Shown here piece after piece: positions 12,246 through 23,590 of a DNA stretch of 64,000 nucleotides. A model generated the notes under the pieces. It worked only from the letters and a program-made list of their open reading frames with translations. It did no database searches and had not been told where the DNA came from. The translations under genes and the position numbers were made by a program. Source of the DNA: Prorocentrum cordatum. Its lineage: Eukaryota; Sar; Dinophyceae; Prorocentrales; Prorocentraceae. The stretch spans positions 34,781-98,780 of the forward strand of contig CAUYUJ010021155.1 of the NCBI GenBank assembly GCA_963575745.1. The letters run 5' to 3'. How positions within the stretch are numbered: position 1 is the first letter of the stretch; each line of letters starts with the position of its first letter.

Positions 12246-13054
12246 GGTATGCTGCCGCAGGCCCTAACAAATGAAAAAGAAAAGGATGGAAGCCCGTACA
12301 GGATAATGACTCGCTCTTCATGAACGCACTGATTCTCTTTTTGTTGTGCGTTCATATGATGAAGAGCTCAGAGCATAATCCTGTGGCTTCCATTCCTTTT
12401 CTTTATCAGCGGTGTAACGTCCTCACTCATTTCCTTCTTCTTTGCAGTCAATCGATTGGTCCTCAAGACCTTGACTGCAAAAAGGAAATGGAGGACGTTT
12501 AGACACCGCTGATAGAAGAAAGAGAAAAAAGAAAAAGGACTGTTGGACGATCTTTCTCTTGCGATCAGTTAGAAGCTGAGGCTTGATCGCAACAGATCGT
12601 CCAGTCACTTTTTCTGAAGCCGTGAAGTCGGAAGTCCCCCCACGTCTGGTGGCTGAGCGATTTCATCGCATCTGTGATGTCAGCGACAGGACATATTGGA
12701 CTCCCTTTCCATTTATAAAATTTGATAAAATTTGAATTATTCTTGGCAGTTATTGACTGATGTCATGCCAAGATTATTCAAAATTTTACAAATTATAAAA
12801 GGAAAGCAGGAGGCTTCCATTCTAAGATCTTCATTATTAATCTTTAAATTTCTTTCAAATGAAAATTAAAGAGAAGATCTTAGAGCCTCCTCGATCACAA
12901 TAAATTCTTAATTTTCTTTATGACAAGCTCGGCAGACTAATAATCCTTTCTTTATTGTGTTTGATGTGAACTCATCTTCAGGATGAGATCAAACACAAGA
13001 AAGGATTGTCCGCCAGTTAAAAGCTTGTCCAAAAGAAAATAGAATTTATGTGAT

Positions 13055-13187
13055 CTTATTTTTAAATCAAATATCATTTGATTATTATAAAGGAAAACTG
13101 CTCGTGGGTGGATTATAAATTGGTGGATTAATAACTGTATACCAACCGTCTGCAAGCTAGCTCTTAGGATTTAATATAATAGTTCAC
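13055..13187. other. Non-palindromic leader upstream of cob
   Basis: Unlike its surroundings, this stretch shows no obvious inverted partner. It contains GGGTGGATTATAAATTGGTGG, GTATACCAACCGTCTGCAAG and an AT-rich run just before cob. It is conserved in the second copy (about 44,416-44,545). It could be a 5' leader, a processing site or a small rRNA fragment I do not recognise. Confidence 0.4.
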
Positions 13188-14294
13188 ATGGATTTATATT
13201 TTGTATTACTAATGAAATATCATTTACAATCATATCCTTGTCCTCTTCAGATTAATTCTTTTTGGAATCTGGGTTTTTTATTAGGAATTAATATTATATT
13301 ACAAATTATCACAGGAATCTTCTTAGGTTTACATTATACATCAGATCTTAATTCAGCATATTATCAAATTTTCTTTTTTATTAGAGAAATCTATTATGGA
13401 CGGTGTTTACGTTATCTTCATTCTACTGGAGCATCATTTGTCTTTCTATTTCTATTTCTACATCTTGGAAGAGCTATATCTTATGGTTCATACTTTTTTT
13501 CATCTTCTACTTGGTTTTCAGGAATTCTTCTTTTCTTCTTCTTAATGGCTACAGCATTTATTGGTTATGTCTTACCTTTTGGACAAATGAGTTTCTGGGG
13601 AGCTACAGTAATTACAAATTTATTATCTCCTTTTCCATCTTTAATAGAATGGGTTTGTGGAGGACATTATGTTTACTATACAACATTGAAGAGGTTCTTT
13701 CTCATTCATTTTATCTTCCCATTTCTCCTTTGTGGTTTTCTTTTTATTCATCTTTTTTATCTTCATTTTCTATCTTCTAATAATCCTTTGAGGAATTCAA
13801 CAAATAATAAAATACCATTTTTCCCTTTCATTTTTCTTAAAGATTTCTTTGGTTTCATTCTAATTCTCTGTCTATATCTTCTTCAAACTCATTTTCACAT
13901 CTCTTCTTTCTCACATCCAGAAAATGCATTAGAAGTTTCTGGATTACTTACTCCTTTACATATAGTACCTGAATGGTATTTCCTATGCCAATATGCTATG
14001 TTAAAAGCTGTTCCCAACAAAAATGCAGGATTCATAATGTTATTAAATTCTATCTTTACTTTCTTTTTCTTTGGAGAAATTAGAAATCTAACAACTTTCT
14101 GTCTCTTAAATAATAATGGTTTTTCTCTTTCAAAATCTTATTTCTTTCTTCTGGTTCTTTCTTTTCTTTGGATAGGTGCTCAATTCCCTCAAGAGAAGTT
14201 TCTATATTATGGTCGTATCTTGACATTACATTATTATTTTCTTCTTATGTGTATCTTATTTTCTCCTTTCTCTTATTTGGAGCTCTTCATTTAA
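13188..14294 (+). CDS. cob: Apocytochrome b, copy 1
   Basis: Cytochrome b is the membrane subunit of respiratory complex III that oxidises ubiquinol in the mitochondrial inner membrane. The 368-residue frame is intact and has the length usual for alveolate cob. Recognisable blocks in order are [15 protein letters not shown] (Qo-site region), GGHYV and [30 protein letters not shown] (the PEWY Qo motif) and [12 protein letters not shown]. Haem-ligand histidines sit in LGLHYTSD, YLHST and LFLHLGR. The ATG at 13,188 opens the frame, but the second Met at 13,212 (MKYHLQSYP) agrees better with dinoflagellate cob and is a likely start. The last 24 codons lie in the left arm of a hairpin (14,221-14,373). 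Residues that depart from copy 2 are mostly C-to-A changes, for example Pro to Thr before TLKRFF, so the sequence may carry errors or edited sites. Confidence 0.95.
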   Translation: MDLYFVLLMKYHLQSYPCPLQINSFWNLGFLLGINIILQIITGIFLGLHYTSDLNSAYYQIFFFIREIYYGRCLRYLHSTGASFVFLFLFLHLGRAISYGSYFFSSSTWFSGILLFFFLMATAFIGYVLPFGQMSFWGATVITNLLSPFPSLIEWVCGGHYVYYTTLKRFFLIHFIFPFLLCGFLFIHLFYLHFLSSNNPLRNSTNNKIPFFPFIFLKDFFGFILILCLYLLQTHFHISSFSHPENALEVSGLLTPLHIVPEWYFLCQYAMLKAVPNKNAGFIMLLNSIFTFFFFGEIRNLTTFCLLNNNGFSLSKSYFFLLVLSFLWIGAQFPQEKFLYYGRILTLHYYFLLMCILFSPFSYLELFI

Positions 14295-14373
14295 TTATTT
14301 TCTAATAAGCTCCAAATAAAGAGAAAGAGTGGGAGAAAATAAGAGGAATCAAGAAGAAAATAATGTAATGTCA
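14221..14373. repeat. Hairpin formed by the cob 3' end
   Basis: TGACATTACAT at 14,221 pairs with ATGTAATGTCA ending at 14,373. Inner blocks also pair, including CTCTTATTTGGAGCT with AGCTCCAAATAAAGAG. The left arm is the last 24 codons of cob and the right arm is non-coding with small indels. Confidence 0.85.
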
Positions 14374-14999
14374 ACAATCATCTATTATTATTTTTATTTT
14401 TAAATTTTCTATTTTTCTTTTTCCAAATTCATTTTTTATTTTTATTTTAATTAAGAAAATGATTTTCAATCATTAATTAAAATTAAAATAAAGAATTTGG
14501 AAAAGAAATAGAAAATAAGATAAAATAATAATATGATTCCTTTTCCTTTATCTTAAATTTTTATTTGAAAAGTAAATGATTGGTCGGACAGAATAAAAAT
14601 AAGAAGACAAATGTCCGACCAATCGATAATTTACTTTTCATAAATAAAAAATTAAAGAATAAAAGGAAAAAATCAGGAAAATCTTCTTTTCTTTATTCTT
14701 TAACCGTTGACGGTAATTCCTTTCTTCTTTTACTTTTTCTTTTAAGAAAGGAATTAAATCCGTCAACGGTTAAATAAAGAAAAGAAAAAGCATTTTCCTG
14801 ATCCTGTCTCTTTCTTTGATTCTTTCTTTATTTAAAAAATAATTAAATTTGTAATTTCTGAAAGAAATATGTGTTTAAAAATTTATTATTTTTTAAAAGA
14901 AAGAATGAAAGAGACAGGGAATCCACAAGATCTCCAAGAAATGAAAGGATTCTATTGATGGCATCTATCTCCATGTCGGCATTAAAAAAGAAGTTAAGA
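14374..14999. repeat. Hairpins between cob and the rRNA fragment
   Basis: No gene is visible. AT-rich hairpins follow one another, including one around 14,531-14,680 with TTGGTCGGACA/TGTCCGACCAA at its core and one around 14,690-14,790 with TAACCGTTGACGG/CCGTCAACGGTTA. The whole stretch is repeated in the inverted copy. Confidence 0.75.
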
Positions 15000-15083
15000 G
15001 ATGAGCCGACATGGAGGTGCCATCAGAATCCTTTCATAGGAGATCTGGGGATTCAAGAACCTGTTATCCTTGGCGAGCCACAA
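15000..15083 (-). rRNA. LSU rRNA domain V fragment, copy 1 (partial)
   Basis: Read on the minus strand it gives GGATAACAGG, then CCCCAGATCTCCTATG, then TGGCACCTCCATGTCGGC followed by TCATC. These match, in order and spacing, the peptidyl-transferase ring of large-subunit rRNA (bacterial GGATAACAGG ... CCCAAGAGTTCATATCG ... TTGGCACCTCGATGTCGGCTCATC). This corresponds to the fragment called LSUE in apicomplexan and dinoflagellate mitochondria. Similarity ends at GGCTCATC, so the 3' part is absent. The two halves lie in two adjacent hairpins. Compared with copy 2 it reads CCCCAGA instead of the more usual CCCAAGA. Confidence 0.8.
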
Positions 15084-16590
15084 ATCTTGACTGTTAACCG
15101 TTAACGGTTAATAATTCATTAGCAGTCAAGATTATATTTGTGGCTCTATTAGCCAAGGTAATAATAACAGGTTCTTCATCATCAGGAGATCATCAAATTC
15201 TTTCTCTTTCACTTTCTATACTGTGAGCTCATAAGAGGGAAGAGTGGAGCTCACAAGAAAGTGAAAAAAGAAAGGAATTTGCTCCTGATGAAGGAAAAGA
15301 AATGCGATTGAAAGACACGAGGTCATCCTGAAGATGACTTTAATCTCGTGTCTATTATTCAAACGCAAATTTCTTTTCAAATAATTGTTTAGATTTCCTT
15401 TTTTCATTGATCGAATGAGCTTTTTCTCTTCATGAGGCTCAATCAATCAATGAAAAGGAAATTTTAAAACAATTATTTTATTAGAAATCTTTGATTTGAT
15501 GATCTTCATTTCTTGCTTTCACTAATTTTCTCTGAAAGAAAATGTGGAAGTGAAAGCACAAGAAATGAAAAAAGATCATCAATAAGATTTCTAATAGCCG
15601 TGTGGATGAACATTCCTTTCTAAGAGCTCATGTCTTCCGTCTCGTTCCTTTTCTATTTTATTAAAGAGACGGAAGAGAGCTCTTAGGAAAGGAATTTATG
15701 TTCATCATTGACACGGCTATTAGAAGCCACTGCAGTGGCTTCCTAACGTTCTTATCTTCTCTTTTGATAGATTTTCTTTCTTTCTTTTCTAAGAAAATCC
15801 AAAAGAGAAGGAACGTTAGGAGATCCGTCCTGATGACGGATCCTCTCTTGACCTTTCCTCTTTCTTCAGTGGCGGTTAAGCGATCAGCGCTTATTAGAGC
15901 CGCCACTGATGAGAAAGAGGAAGTCAAGAGAGAGATTCCTAACATACGCTTCATTTGCTTTCTTTTCTTAAGAGAAGCGAGCCTCAAGCTCAAATGCTTC
16001 TCTTAATGAAGAAAAGAAAGCAAGAAGCTGTTAGGAATCCTTTCCTTCTCCAATATTCTCTTTATTAAAAATGAATAATAGAAGACATTAAATGATCAAA
16101 ATCATGTCTTCTATTCATTTTTAAAAAGAGAATAAAGAGAAGGAAAGAGATCGAGACGGAGTCAATAAGCTGTTATTTTTCTCTTTCATCCGCTCTTCTT
16201 TTAACTTTTCTTTTAGGAAGCGGATGTAGAAAGAGTAAAATAATAACAGCTTGACTCCTTGTCTCGATCTGATCCACCAGAATATCCATCCCTTCATCCT
16301 ATTGGCTTCTTCTTATTTTTCATTATGATGGAAAGTTAGTGCCAACGCTTCCCTTTTTCTTTATCTTGTTGGCACAGATTAACTTTCAATCAATGAAAAA
16401 GAAGAAGCCAAAGATAGGAGAAGGTAGGATATTAATGGTGGATAATAAAATTTATTTTCAAATTAATAATTTCTTATGGAAGTCTTCTTTTTCCTTTATT
16501 ATTTATTTGAAGACTTCCAGAAATTAATAATGAAAATAAATTTTATTGTGATGACGGTTGACCGACGGTGATCTTATTTCTTTCTCTCTT

Positions 16591-16630
16591 TCATGTGGTC
16601 ATCGAAGATGAAGCTGCAAGCTCCACATGA
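16591..16630. repeat. Double-hairpin module
   Basis: Closing stem TCATGTGG/CCACATGA encloses TCATCGAAGATGA and AGCTGCAAGCT. The related module at 40,220-40,260 has GCATCGAAGATGC, a paired change of the terminal base pair. Confidence 0.75.
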
Positions 16631-18558
16631 AAGAACAAGAGAAGGAAAATAAGTCTGTCGGTCTTATAACCGTCAACACATTGCCTTCCATCCGCTGACA
16701 TAGAAAGAATCGGTCCTTAAGGACATCACGTTCTTTCTTTAATGTCAGCGGATAAACCGGAAGGCAATAGATTCCCAAGCGATGATTATTTCTTTAGAAA
16801 AGAAAATGGGAAAAGGAATTGTTAATGTAAACGCAAGGGAAAAGAAGGGCGTTTACATTAATTCCTTTTCCTTTACATTTTCTTTTTCTTTAAAAGAAAT
16901 AAATCATTATGTTGGGAATCTGTCTCTTGATCTTTCTGTGCGATCAGATGAATGCTTTCTTTTCCTTTTTCATAAAGGGAAAGCATTCGATCGCACAGGA
17001 TCAAGAGACCACAGGAGATTAAAATAAATTCTCTTCTTGAAAAAGGAAAAAAGAAGAGAATTGATTAATCTCCTGTGGATTAATAATCTGGTGATTCAAA
17101 AGAAAAGCCAATCGAGGAGCACTTCATTTACAAAAAGAAAAAGAGATTCGTGCTCCTCGAGGATGGCTTTTCTTTATCCCAGATTATTAATCTTTCCTGT
17201 GGTGGCCTGCAGGCCTCATCTGCTTTCTTCTCTTCTGCGGACGTGAGCGTAGTGCTGAGGCACGATTAATCGCTCACCTAATATGTCCGCAGAAGAGAAT
17301 ATGAAAGCAGATGACCACAGGAAAGAGAAAGAGAATCAACATTCGTTTGAGCGTGAGCTTCTGCTGGAGCAGATTATCAAGCTCACGATGAGCTCAAACG
17401 ATGATTCTCTTTCTGTGGGCTTCAAGCCCACGTCTCTTGACTCGCTCTCTTCTTTTCTTTTCCATCAACCCCACCATTCTCTTTCTTTCTTTCTTATGAA
17501 AGAGAATTAAATTGGTGGGTTTGGAAAAGAAAAAAGAAGAGAGACTACGTGTCAAGAGACCTTTCCTTCAATGAAAAAGAAAGAGGAAAACATGTGGACG
17601 ATTAATTGCTGGCTCTTTTCTTTTCTTTTGCCAGCAAATAATTAATCGTCCATCAACATGTTTTCATTTCTCTTTCTTTTAAATCATTGAAGGAAAGAAG
17701 AAAAGCATTCGTTTACTGGCGAGCTAACTATCCCAAGGTCCGCTTCTTTAAAAGAAGCGAATGAAGACCTTGGGATCGCTCGCCAGAGAATGCTTTTCTT
17801 GATCCGTCTCTCAGGACGGATCCTCTCTTGATCCTTGAAGTGAGCTCATCTTCTAATGGCCGTGATAAGGAAGCGAGCGCATCAGCGCTTCAATCGCTTC
17901 CAGAATCGGCCATAGAAGGCTCACAGCTGGATCAAGAGAGAGAAAGTGCCCAAAGAAAAGATGAAGTGTTGATCGTTATTTGATCGGCGGTCAATCTCTT
18001 TGCGATCAAATTAAGAACGATCAACTGTCTCTTTTCTTTGAATGGGCACTTTCTTTTTCTTTTACAAGAAATCTTATTTTCTTTTTATCATTGGCCAGTA
18101 GAATGCTGACTCTTTTTCTCTTTCTCTTTGGGAGTCAGCATGAATTTCTACGGCCAATGAAAAGAAAAAAGAATTTCTGTAAAAGAAAAGTCCGTGCATA
18201 ATGATGGCATCAAATAACCTTCCCTTCTATGATCCGCTCTCTTATTAATAAAGAAAGAAAAGGACATACGAGCGGATCATAGGGAAGGTTATTATGCCAT
18301 CGCACGGACAGATTCCTTCAGGAAATTGATTTCTTTCACTCTTGGCTCTTCTTTTCCTTCAAGGAAAAGGTTATTTGGATGAGCCAAGAGATGACAGAAA
18401 GAAATCATTTCTGGAAAGGAATCTGTCTCTTTCCTAATAATTTATTTTATAAATTTATTTAATTAATTACAAAATAAATTTATTTAAAAGAAATTATTGA
18501 AACGGAAAGAGACCCTGGCTAAGATCCCATTGCTGGCATTCTCTCTCGCTCTTGTCCT

Positions 18559-18601
18559 GGAAGCGCTCAGCCATAGGCTGGCTCTTAAGAGCATCGCTTC
18601 C
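18559..18601. repeat. Double-hairpin module
   Basis: Closing stem GGAAGCG/CGCTTCC encloses CAGCCATAGGCTG and GCTCTTAAGAGC. Confidence 0.75.
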
Positions 18602-19749
18602 ACAAGAGCACAAGAGAGAGAATTTATGCCAGCAAAGGCTTAGCCAGGAGATGGGCACACGTGATCTTTACCTTCTTGCCGTCTTCATTTTCTCTTTCAA
18701 GAGAAACGGCAAGAAGAAGTTAAAGACACGATTTGCCCATCTTCATTTTCTCTTTTAATTGAGCCTCCAGAGAAAAGAAAGCAAGTGATGTGCCGGTGAG
18801 CGATCGTTAGTGCCTCAGCACTTGCTCACCTTGAGGCTCACACTCTTGCTCTTTTCCTGAGGCTCAATTAGAGAAAATGAAAGGACCGCTGTCATGATAG
18901 GACCTCCTCCTGATTAATCTCTTGTCTTCTTCTTGGTCTCGATTAACATCTGTTTGTTAAGCTGACAGAAGAAAATACAATGCTGTCAGCCAAACAGATG
19001 CGAGACCAAGAGACAAGAGTTGAACGGAGGAGGTTCTATAGCGGTCCTTAATTCCTTTCCCATAATTTTCCTATTTAATAAAAGAAAGAATAATAAAATC
19101 TATTTGCTGCTGACCTTAACAAAGGAAATAATAAAGGTCAGCAATAAGATTTTATTTCTTTCTTTTATTAATGAAAATTATTAAGGGAAAGGAATATGAT
19201 GCTGATGAAAGAAAAAGTAAAAGAAAATAGCATTCTATTGTGAGCTCCTTCCCTTCTCTTTAATAAGAGCTCACGAATGCATTTTCTTATCTTTTTCTTA
19301 ATGCCATCAGCATCATCATTCATTTTCTTAAATAACAGTTGTCAATCAATTGTTTTTGTTCTTTTCCTTTAACAATTGATTGAATGACAACTTTTATAGA
19401 AAATGAATGCTCTTCCAACATCTCTTTGAAAGAGAAAAACTTGTTGGCTCATCAATGTGGGCTTATATTTCCTTTCTTTAGGAGCCCACATTGAATATGA
19501 GACAACAATTGTTTTTCTTTCTTTCAATAAGAGATTCAGTTGGAAGAGGCATCAATATTTTCCCTTTTTAATTTCTAAATGAAAGGATATTGCTGAGGCA
19601 ATTATGAAATCCTTTCTTTAATTTAGAAATTTGTAAAAGGGAAATTTGATGCGTTTCCTTCATGTATGCGTGCTTGACTTTCTTTTCTTTTCTTTTCTTC
19701 TTTTAAAAGAAAAAGAAAGAGCACGCATTCAATTTGAAGGAAACCTTTC

Positions 19750-19812
19750 CTGTAGTTGACCGAAGGTGAAAGCCTCGTCGGCTCTTAGGTCAAGCGCTTC
19801 AAGCGCCTACAG
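19750..19812. repeat. Double-hairpin module, TGTAG/CTACA subtype
   Basis: Closing stem CTGTAG/CTACAG encloses a long hairpin bounded by TTGACC/GGTCAA, then GCGCTTCAAGCGC. Against the module at 1,344-1,406, TTGAT/ATCAA has become TTGAC/GTCAA and CTTGTAG/CTACAAG has become CCTGTAG/CTACAGG, both compensatory. Confidence 0.75.
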
Positions 19813-21222
19813 GAAAGTGAGCGTAAGCGATGATGTCATTCTCATGTGCCAGCGTGTCAAGGTGTCCTTCAATCGAGCGAATCAAGTGCTGAAGCACAGC
19901 TCGAGGACACCCAAGCTGGCAATGGAATGAATCGCTTACGCTCGCATCCTCGTTCACTTTCTTTCAGATGGTGGATCGGTGGCTCGCTCTCGCTCTTTTA
20001 TTTGGAGCCACCGTTTGATCCACCATCTACAAGAAAGAAAGTGTGAACACGAGGATGCAATTTTCCTTTCAATAATTGATCGCATCTTCGGTGATCGCAT
20101 TCTTAAGGTCCTGTGCGATCACATGCGATAAATGAAAGGAAAATTCTCTGGCCGTTACAAATCCAAAAAAGAATGAAAAGAAGTCTTGCTCGAAGGAAGA
20201 GCAAAAGGAAGGACTTCTTTTCTATCATTCTTTTTTGGTTATTTGTGTACGGCCAGAGGATCAGGGCTTACTTCCATCTCCTTAACAACCGTTCTTTTAG
20301 AAAAGAGAAAGAGAATGTGGAACGGTTGTTGGAAAGGAGATGGAAATATAAGCCTCTGATCCCATTCCTTTTCATTCAATGATTAATTTCCTGAAGAAAT
20401 CTAATCATGAAAAGGAATGCATCTGGCGGATCAAGAATACAATCCTGAGCTGCTTTTCCGCTTTCTTAAAGAAAGAGAAAGGGAATGAGATCAAGGATTG
20501 ATTCTACCGCCAGATGATACAAAATCACTTTCATGGTGGAATCTTATCTACACGGCAGATCTTTGTCTTCTATGTGTTTGATCTCATCTTGAAGATGAGC
20601 TACGATCAAACACATTTAATAGAAGACAATGATGATCTGCCGTGTCAATAAGATGAAGCCACCATGATAGAAGAGATTTTGTATAATTAATTTTCATATT
20701 TTATTTTCTATCTCATCATCCATTAATTAATTGTTGTTATAAAAGAAATTAAAAGAAAAACAACAATTAATTGGATGATGAGGGAAAATAATAAGATTGA
20801 AAATTAATTGGAAAGAAAACTAAAAATGAATAATTCTCCGGTAAATCGAATGAAACGCAAGTGATTAAAGAGAAAGCGTTTCATTCACCGGAGAATTAAT
20901 TCTTTTGTTTTCTTTCCTTTATGGAAAGGAATAAGCCAGACGTTATTAATCAAGAAAATAAATTTAAGAAAGAAACTGATGACGGTTATTTTTATGTTTC
21001 TTTTCTTCCGTCATCATTAGTTTCTTTCTTTTTATTTTCTTGATTACGTCTGGCATTCACTTTCTCTTAACTTCTTCCTCATGGATTTATATTTTATTTT
21101 CTTATTATTATTCTTTTACAAGAAAATAAAATAAAATAAATCCATGATTATAAAGAAGAAGTTAAAAAGAGAAAGTGAATATTCCTTTCCACAAAATATT
21201 AAATTTTATGAAAGAAACGATT

Positions 21223-21272
21223 GATGGCAGCCTATGGCTGGCTCTGAAAGAGCTGACCCTCAGGTCACCATC
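21223..21272. repeat. Triple-hairpin module
   Basis: Closing stem GATGG/CCATC encloses three consecutive mini-hairpins: CAGCCTATGGCTG, GCTCTGAAAGAGC and TGACCCTCAGGTCA. Folded, it would be a four-way junction resembling a small cloverleaf. It lacks tRNA features (no T-loop motif, no acceptor). Confidence 0.75.
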
Positions 21273-21441
21273 AATCAAATGTTTCTTTCTTAATAAAAAT
21301 TATATTTTGTGTAAGGAATGACATCATCTTTAATATTCTTTCTAATGTGGGCTTTTTTCTTTTTTCCTTTGTATGCCCACATTTAAGAAAGAAAAAAGAT
21401 GATGTCAGGAGCGGTCATTAAATGATTCTCTTGATTGCCGG

Positions 21442-21489
21442 TAAACTGCTGGGCCCTGATGGCCTCATATTTAAGATGACAGCAGTTTA
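21442..21489. repeat. Double-hairpin module
   Basis: Closing stem AAACTGCTG/CAGCAGTTT encloses GGCCCTGATGGCC and TCATATTTAAGATGA. Confidence 0.7.
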
Positions 21490-21537
21490 TATACCGGCAA
21501 GAGAATCATGTGACCGCTCCTATTTCCTTGTCAGAGT

Positions 21538-21576
21538 GAGCGAACGTGCATCAGCACGGGCTTTAAGCCTTCGCTC
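21538..21576. repeat. Double-hairpin module, GAGCGAA subtype
   Basis: Closing stem GAGCGAA/TTCGCTC encloses CGTGCATCAGCACG and GGCTTTAAGCC. Confidence 0.75.
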
Positions 21577-22583
21577 GCTCTTATTGACAAGGAAATGAAT
21601 GAAAACACGTTTCTAATCTTCACAGGAATCCATCCGTCTCTTAGTCTCTTTCAAGAGAACCTTGAGACGGAAGTGATGGATTCCAGAAGTTAGAAACTAA
21701 ATGTGTTTTCATTCAATGATGACGTCAGAACTATTTTCCTTTCTTTCCTTTAGTCGTGATGATGCCCTGATGGCATCAATTGAACACGACAAGGAAAAGA
21801 AAGGTGAAAATAGTTTACAGGACGTCATCATTCATTGGCGGTCTAATAAAAGAAAGAAAAAGACTGACCGTCCGATCAACTGGTTGAAAGAAGAAAAGTT
21901 GATCAGTTGGACGGTCATGTCTTTTTTTCTTTCTTTTGACCGCCAATCTTTCCTGTGATCGCTTAACCGGTAATGAGCTCGTGGACTTCAAGTCCACATA
22001 TAAGAGAAGGAGCTCATTATTACCGGTTAAGAGAAAGATCACAGGAAAGCAACAGATTACCGCTCTTAAATCCTTGGCTCAGTCTTCTCTTTGGCTCACC
22101 ATGAAGAAAAAGAAGAGAAAATAGGTGAGCCCAGAGAAGAGAACTGAGCCAAGCATGAGCGGTAAGTCTGTTGGTGGGCTTAAGCCAACATCTCTTGAAT
22201 CAACATCTGCAATCATAACTTCCTCATCAATCTCATCACCTTTTCTTTTAAATAATCTTGGTGATGAGGAGGAAGTTATGGCAGATGATCGTGATTCAAG
22301 AGATCGTTCCTTCATCCACAGGCACGGAATTACTTTTTTCTTTTCTTTTTCTCTTTTTGATCTTCTCTTTTTATGATCAAAAAGAAGAGACAAAAGAAAA
22401 GAAAAGTAATTCTATGTGCCCGTGGATTAATGAAGGAACGGTGGGCCCCAGAGATCTTGCCTTTCATTTCCTGGGTTTGATGAGATCTCATCTTCAGGAT
22501 GAGATCAAACCACAGGAAATTAAGAAAGGCAAGACTCTGATCTGGGCCCACAGACAGACGGTGAAGACATGAGATCTTATTTC

Positions 22584-22623
22584 AGCTGTGAGCTCTTGAA
22601 GAGCTGCGCTGTAGCGCCACAGC
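22584..22623. repeat. Double-hairpin module
   Basis: Closing stem GCTGTG/CACAGC encloses AGCTCTTGAAGAGCT and GCGCTGTAGCGC. Confidence 0.75.
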
Positions 22624-23318
22624 AAAGGAATTAAGATCTCATGGATCATTCTCCGTCTGTCGTTTCCTTCCTCAGTACGTTATCTTCTTTCTTTTTCTTT
22701 TATTTTAAGTTGATCGGTTCTTCCACTTCGTTTCGATCAACTAATAAAAGAAAAGAAGAAAGAAGGACGTCTGTGAGGAAGGAAACCTTTCATTTCTTTA
22801 AGAAATGAAAGAAGACAGGAGAATGATGACCGGCTGATGCACTTTCTCTCTGCCAGAGGCATCAGCCATAAGGTCATCATTACATCTCCTGTCTTCTTCA
22901 TTTTCTTTAAAGAAAATGAAAGGGCACACGCGATTAATGATCTTCTTTCTATTAATGATGGCCAACCGATCAAACCTTTCTTTTATCTGGATCGGTTGTA
23001 GGCCATCATTAGAAAGAAGATTAATCGCAAGCGTGTGCCAACACAAGGATCATTAATTTTCTTTAAGAAAGGAAAATTACGTGAGCGAGTTTCTTTTTCT
23101 TTTCATGTGATCGCTCACGTAATAACTTTCCTTTCAAAGAAAATTGATCCTTGTGTGATAACAGCTTATTGTTGGCATAATCGATCTTTCTCTCGTTCAC
23201 ATAGTGTGGCCTTTGCCTTCTGTCTCTTAAGAGCCACACTAAAGAACGAGAAGATCGTGCCAACAAGCTGTTATCAATTCCTGGCCATAAATAATTTCTT
23301 TTCTTTTCTTTCTTTAAA

Positions 23319-23357
23319 AGTGTGCTTGGCTGAAAGCCTGACCTACGGTCGCACACT
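23319..23357. repeat. Double-hairpin module
   Basis: Closing stem AGTGTGC/GCACACT encloses a GGCTGAAAGCC hairpin and GACCTACGGTC. Confidence 0.65.
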
Positions 23358-23549
23358 TTTATTTTAAAGAAAGAAAAAAGAAATTATTGGCCAGGAATTC
23401 GTCTCTTCAAAGAAAATGTGCTCTTCTTCCATCCTCCGGCTCTTCTTTTCCTTACGAGCTGTGCTTCAGCACTTGATTCGCTCGTATAAAGGAAAAGAAT
23501 ATTAGAGCCGGAGATCATGATGGAAGAGCACTATTTTCTGGAAGAGACG

Positions 23550-23590
23550 GTGGGCCCAGTCATCAGACTGTTAGCTGCGCTAAGGCCCAC
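23550..23590. repeat. Double-hairpin module, GTGGGCC subtype
   Basis: Closing stem GTGGGCC/GGCCCAC encloses CAGTCATCAGACTG and TTAGCTGCGCTAA. The same closing stem with different inner hairpins is at 25,838-25,877. Confidence 0.75.

Larger units (their letters stand above)
10791..12710. repeat. Direct repeat D, first copy
   Basis: The same 1.9 kb occurs in the same orientation at 31,543-33,459. It is non-coding and made of nested hairpins, with double-hairpin modules at 11,276-11,313 and 12,202-12,245. Where the copies differ, the second copy usually keeps the local stem paired and this one does not: TTGTTGCTCTC near 11,008 faces GAGAGCCACAA, while the second copy has the pairing TTGTGGCTCTC. 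The last 95 bases (12,614-12,710) differ from the second copy by many indels. The copy runs directly into inverted repeat C. Confidence 0.9.
12713..15380. repeat. Inverted repeat C, first copy (carries cob and rRNA fragment)
   Basis: This 2.67-kb block reappears in reverse complement at 42,230-44,895. It contains cob copy 1, the hairpins downstream of it and an LSU rRNA fragment on the opposite strand to cob. Outside the genes it is hairpin sequence, for example 12,893-13,054 and 14,221-14,373. Differences between the copies are mostly single transversions. Confidence 0.9.

Noticed and set aside
13403-13780. A 125-codon frame inside cob
   Set aside because: It is another frame of cob and reappears at 43,823-44,200 only because cob is duplicated.
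21223-21272. Cloverleaf-like fold, possibly a tRNA
   Set aside because: No T-loop, D-loop or acceptor features; it matches the mini-hairpin vocabulary instead, and dinoflagellate mitochondria have no tRNA genes.
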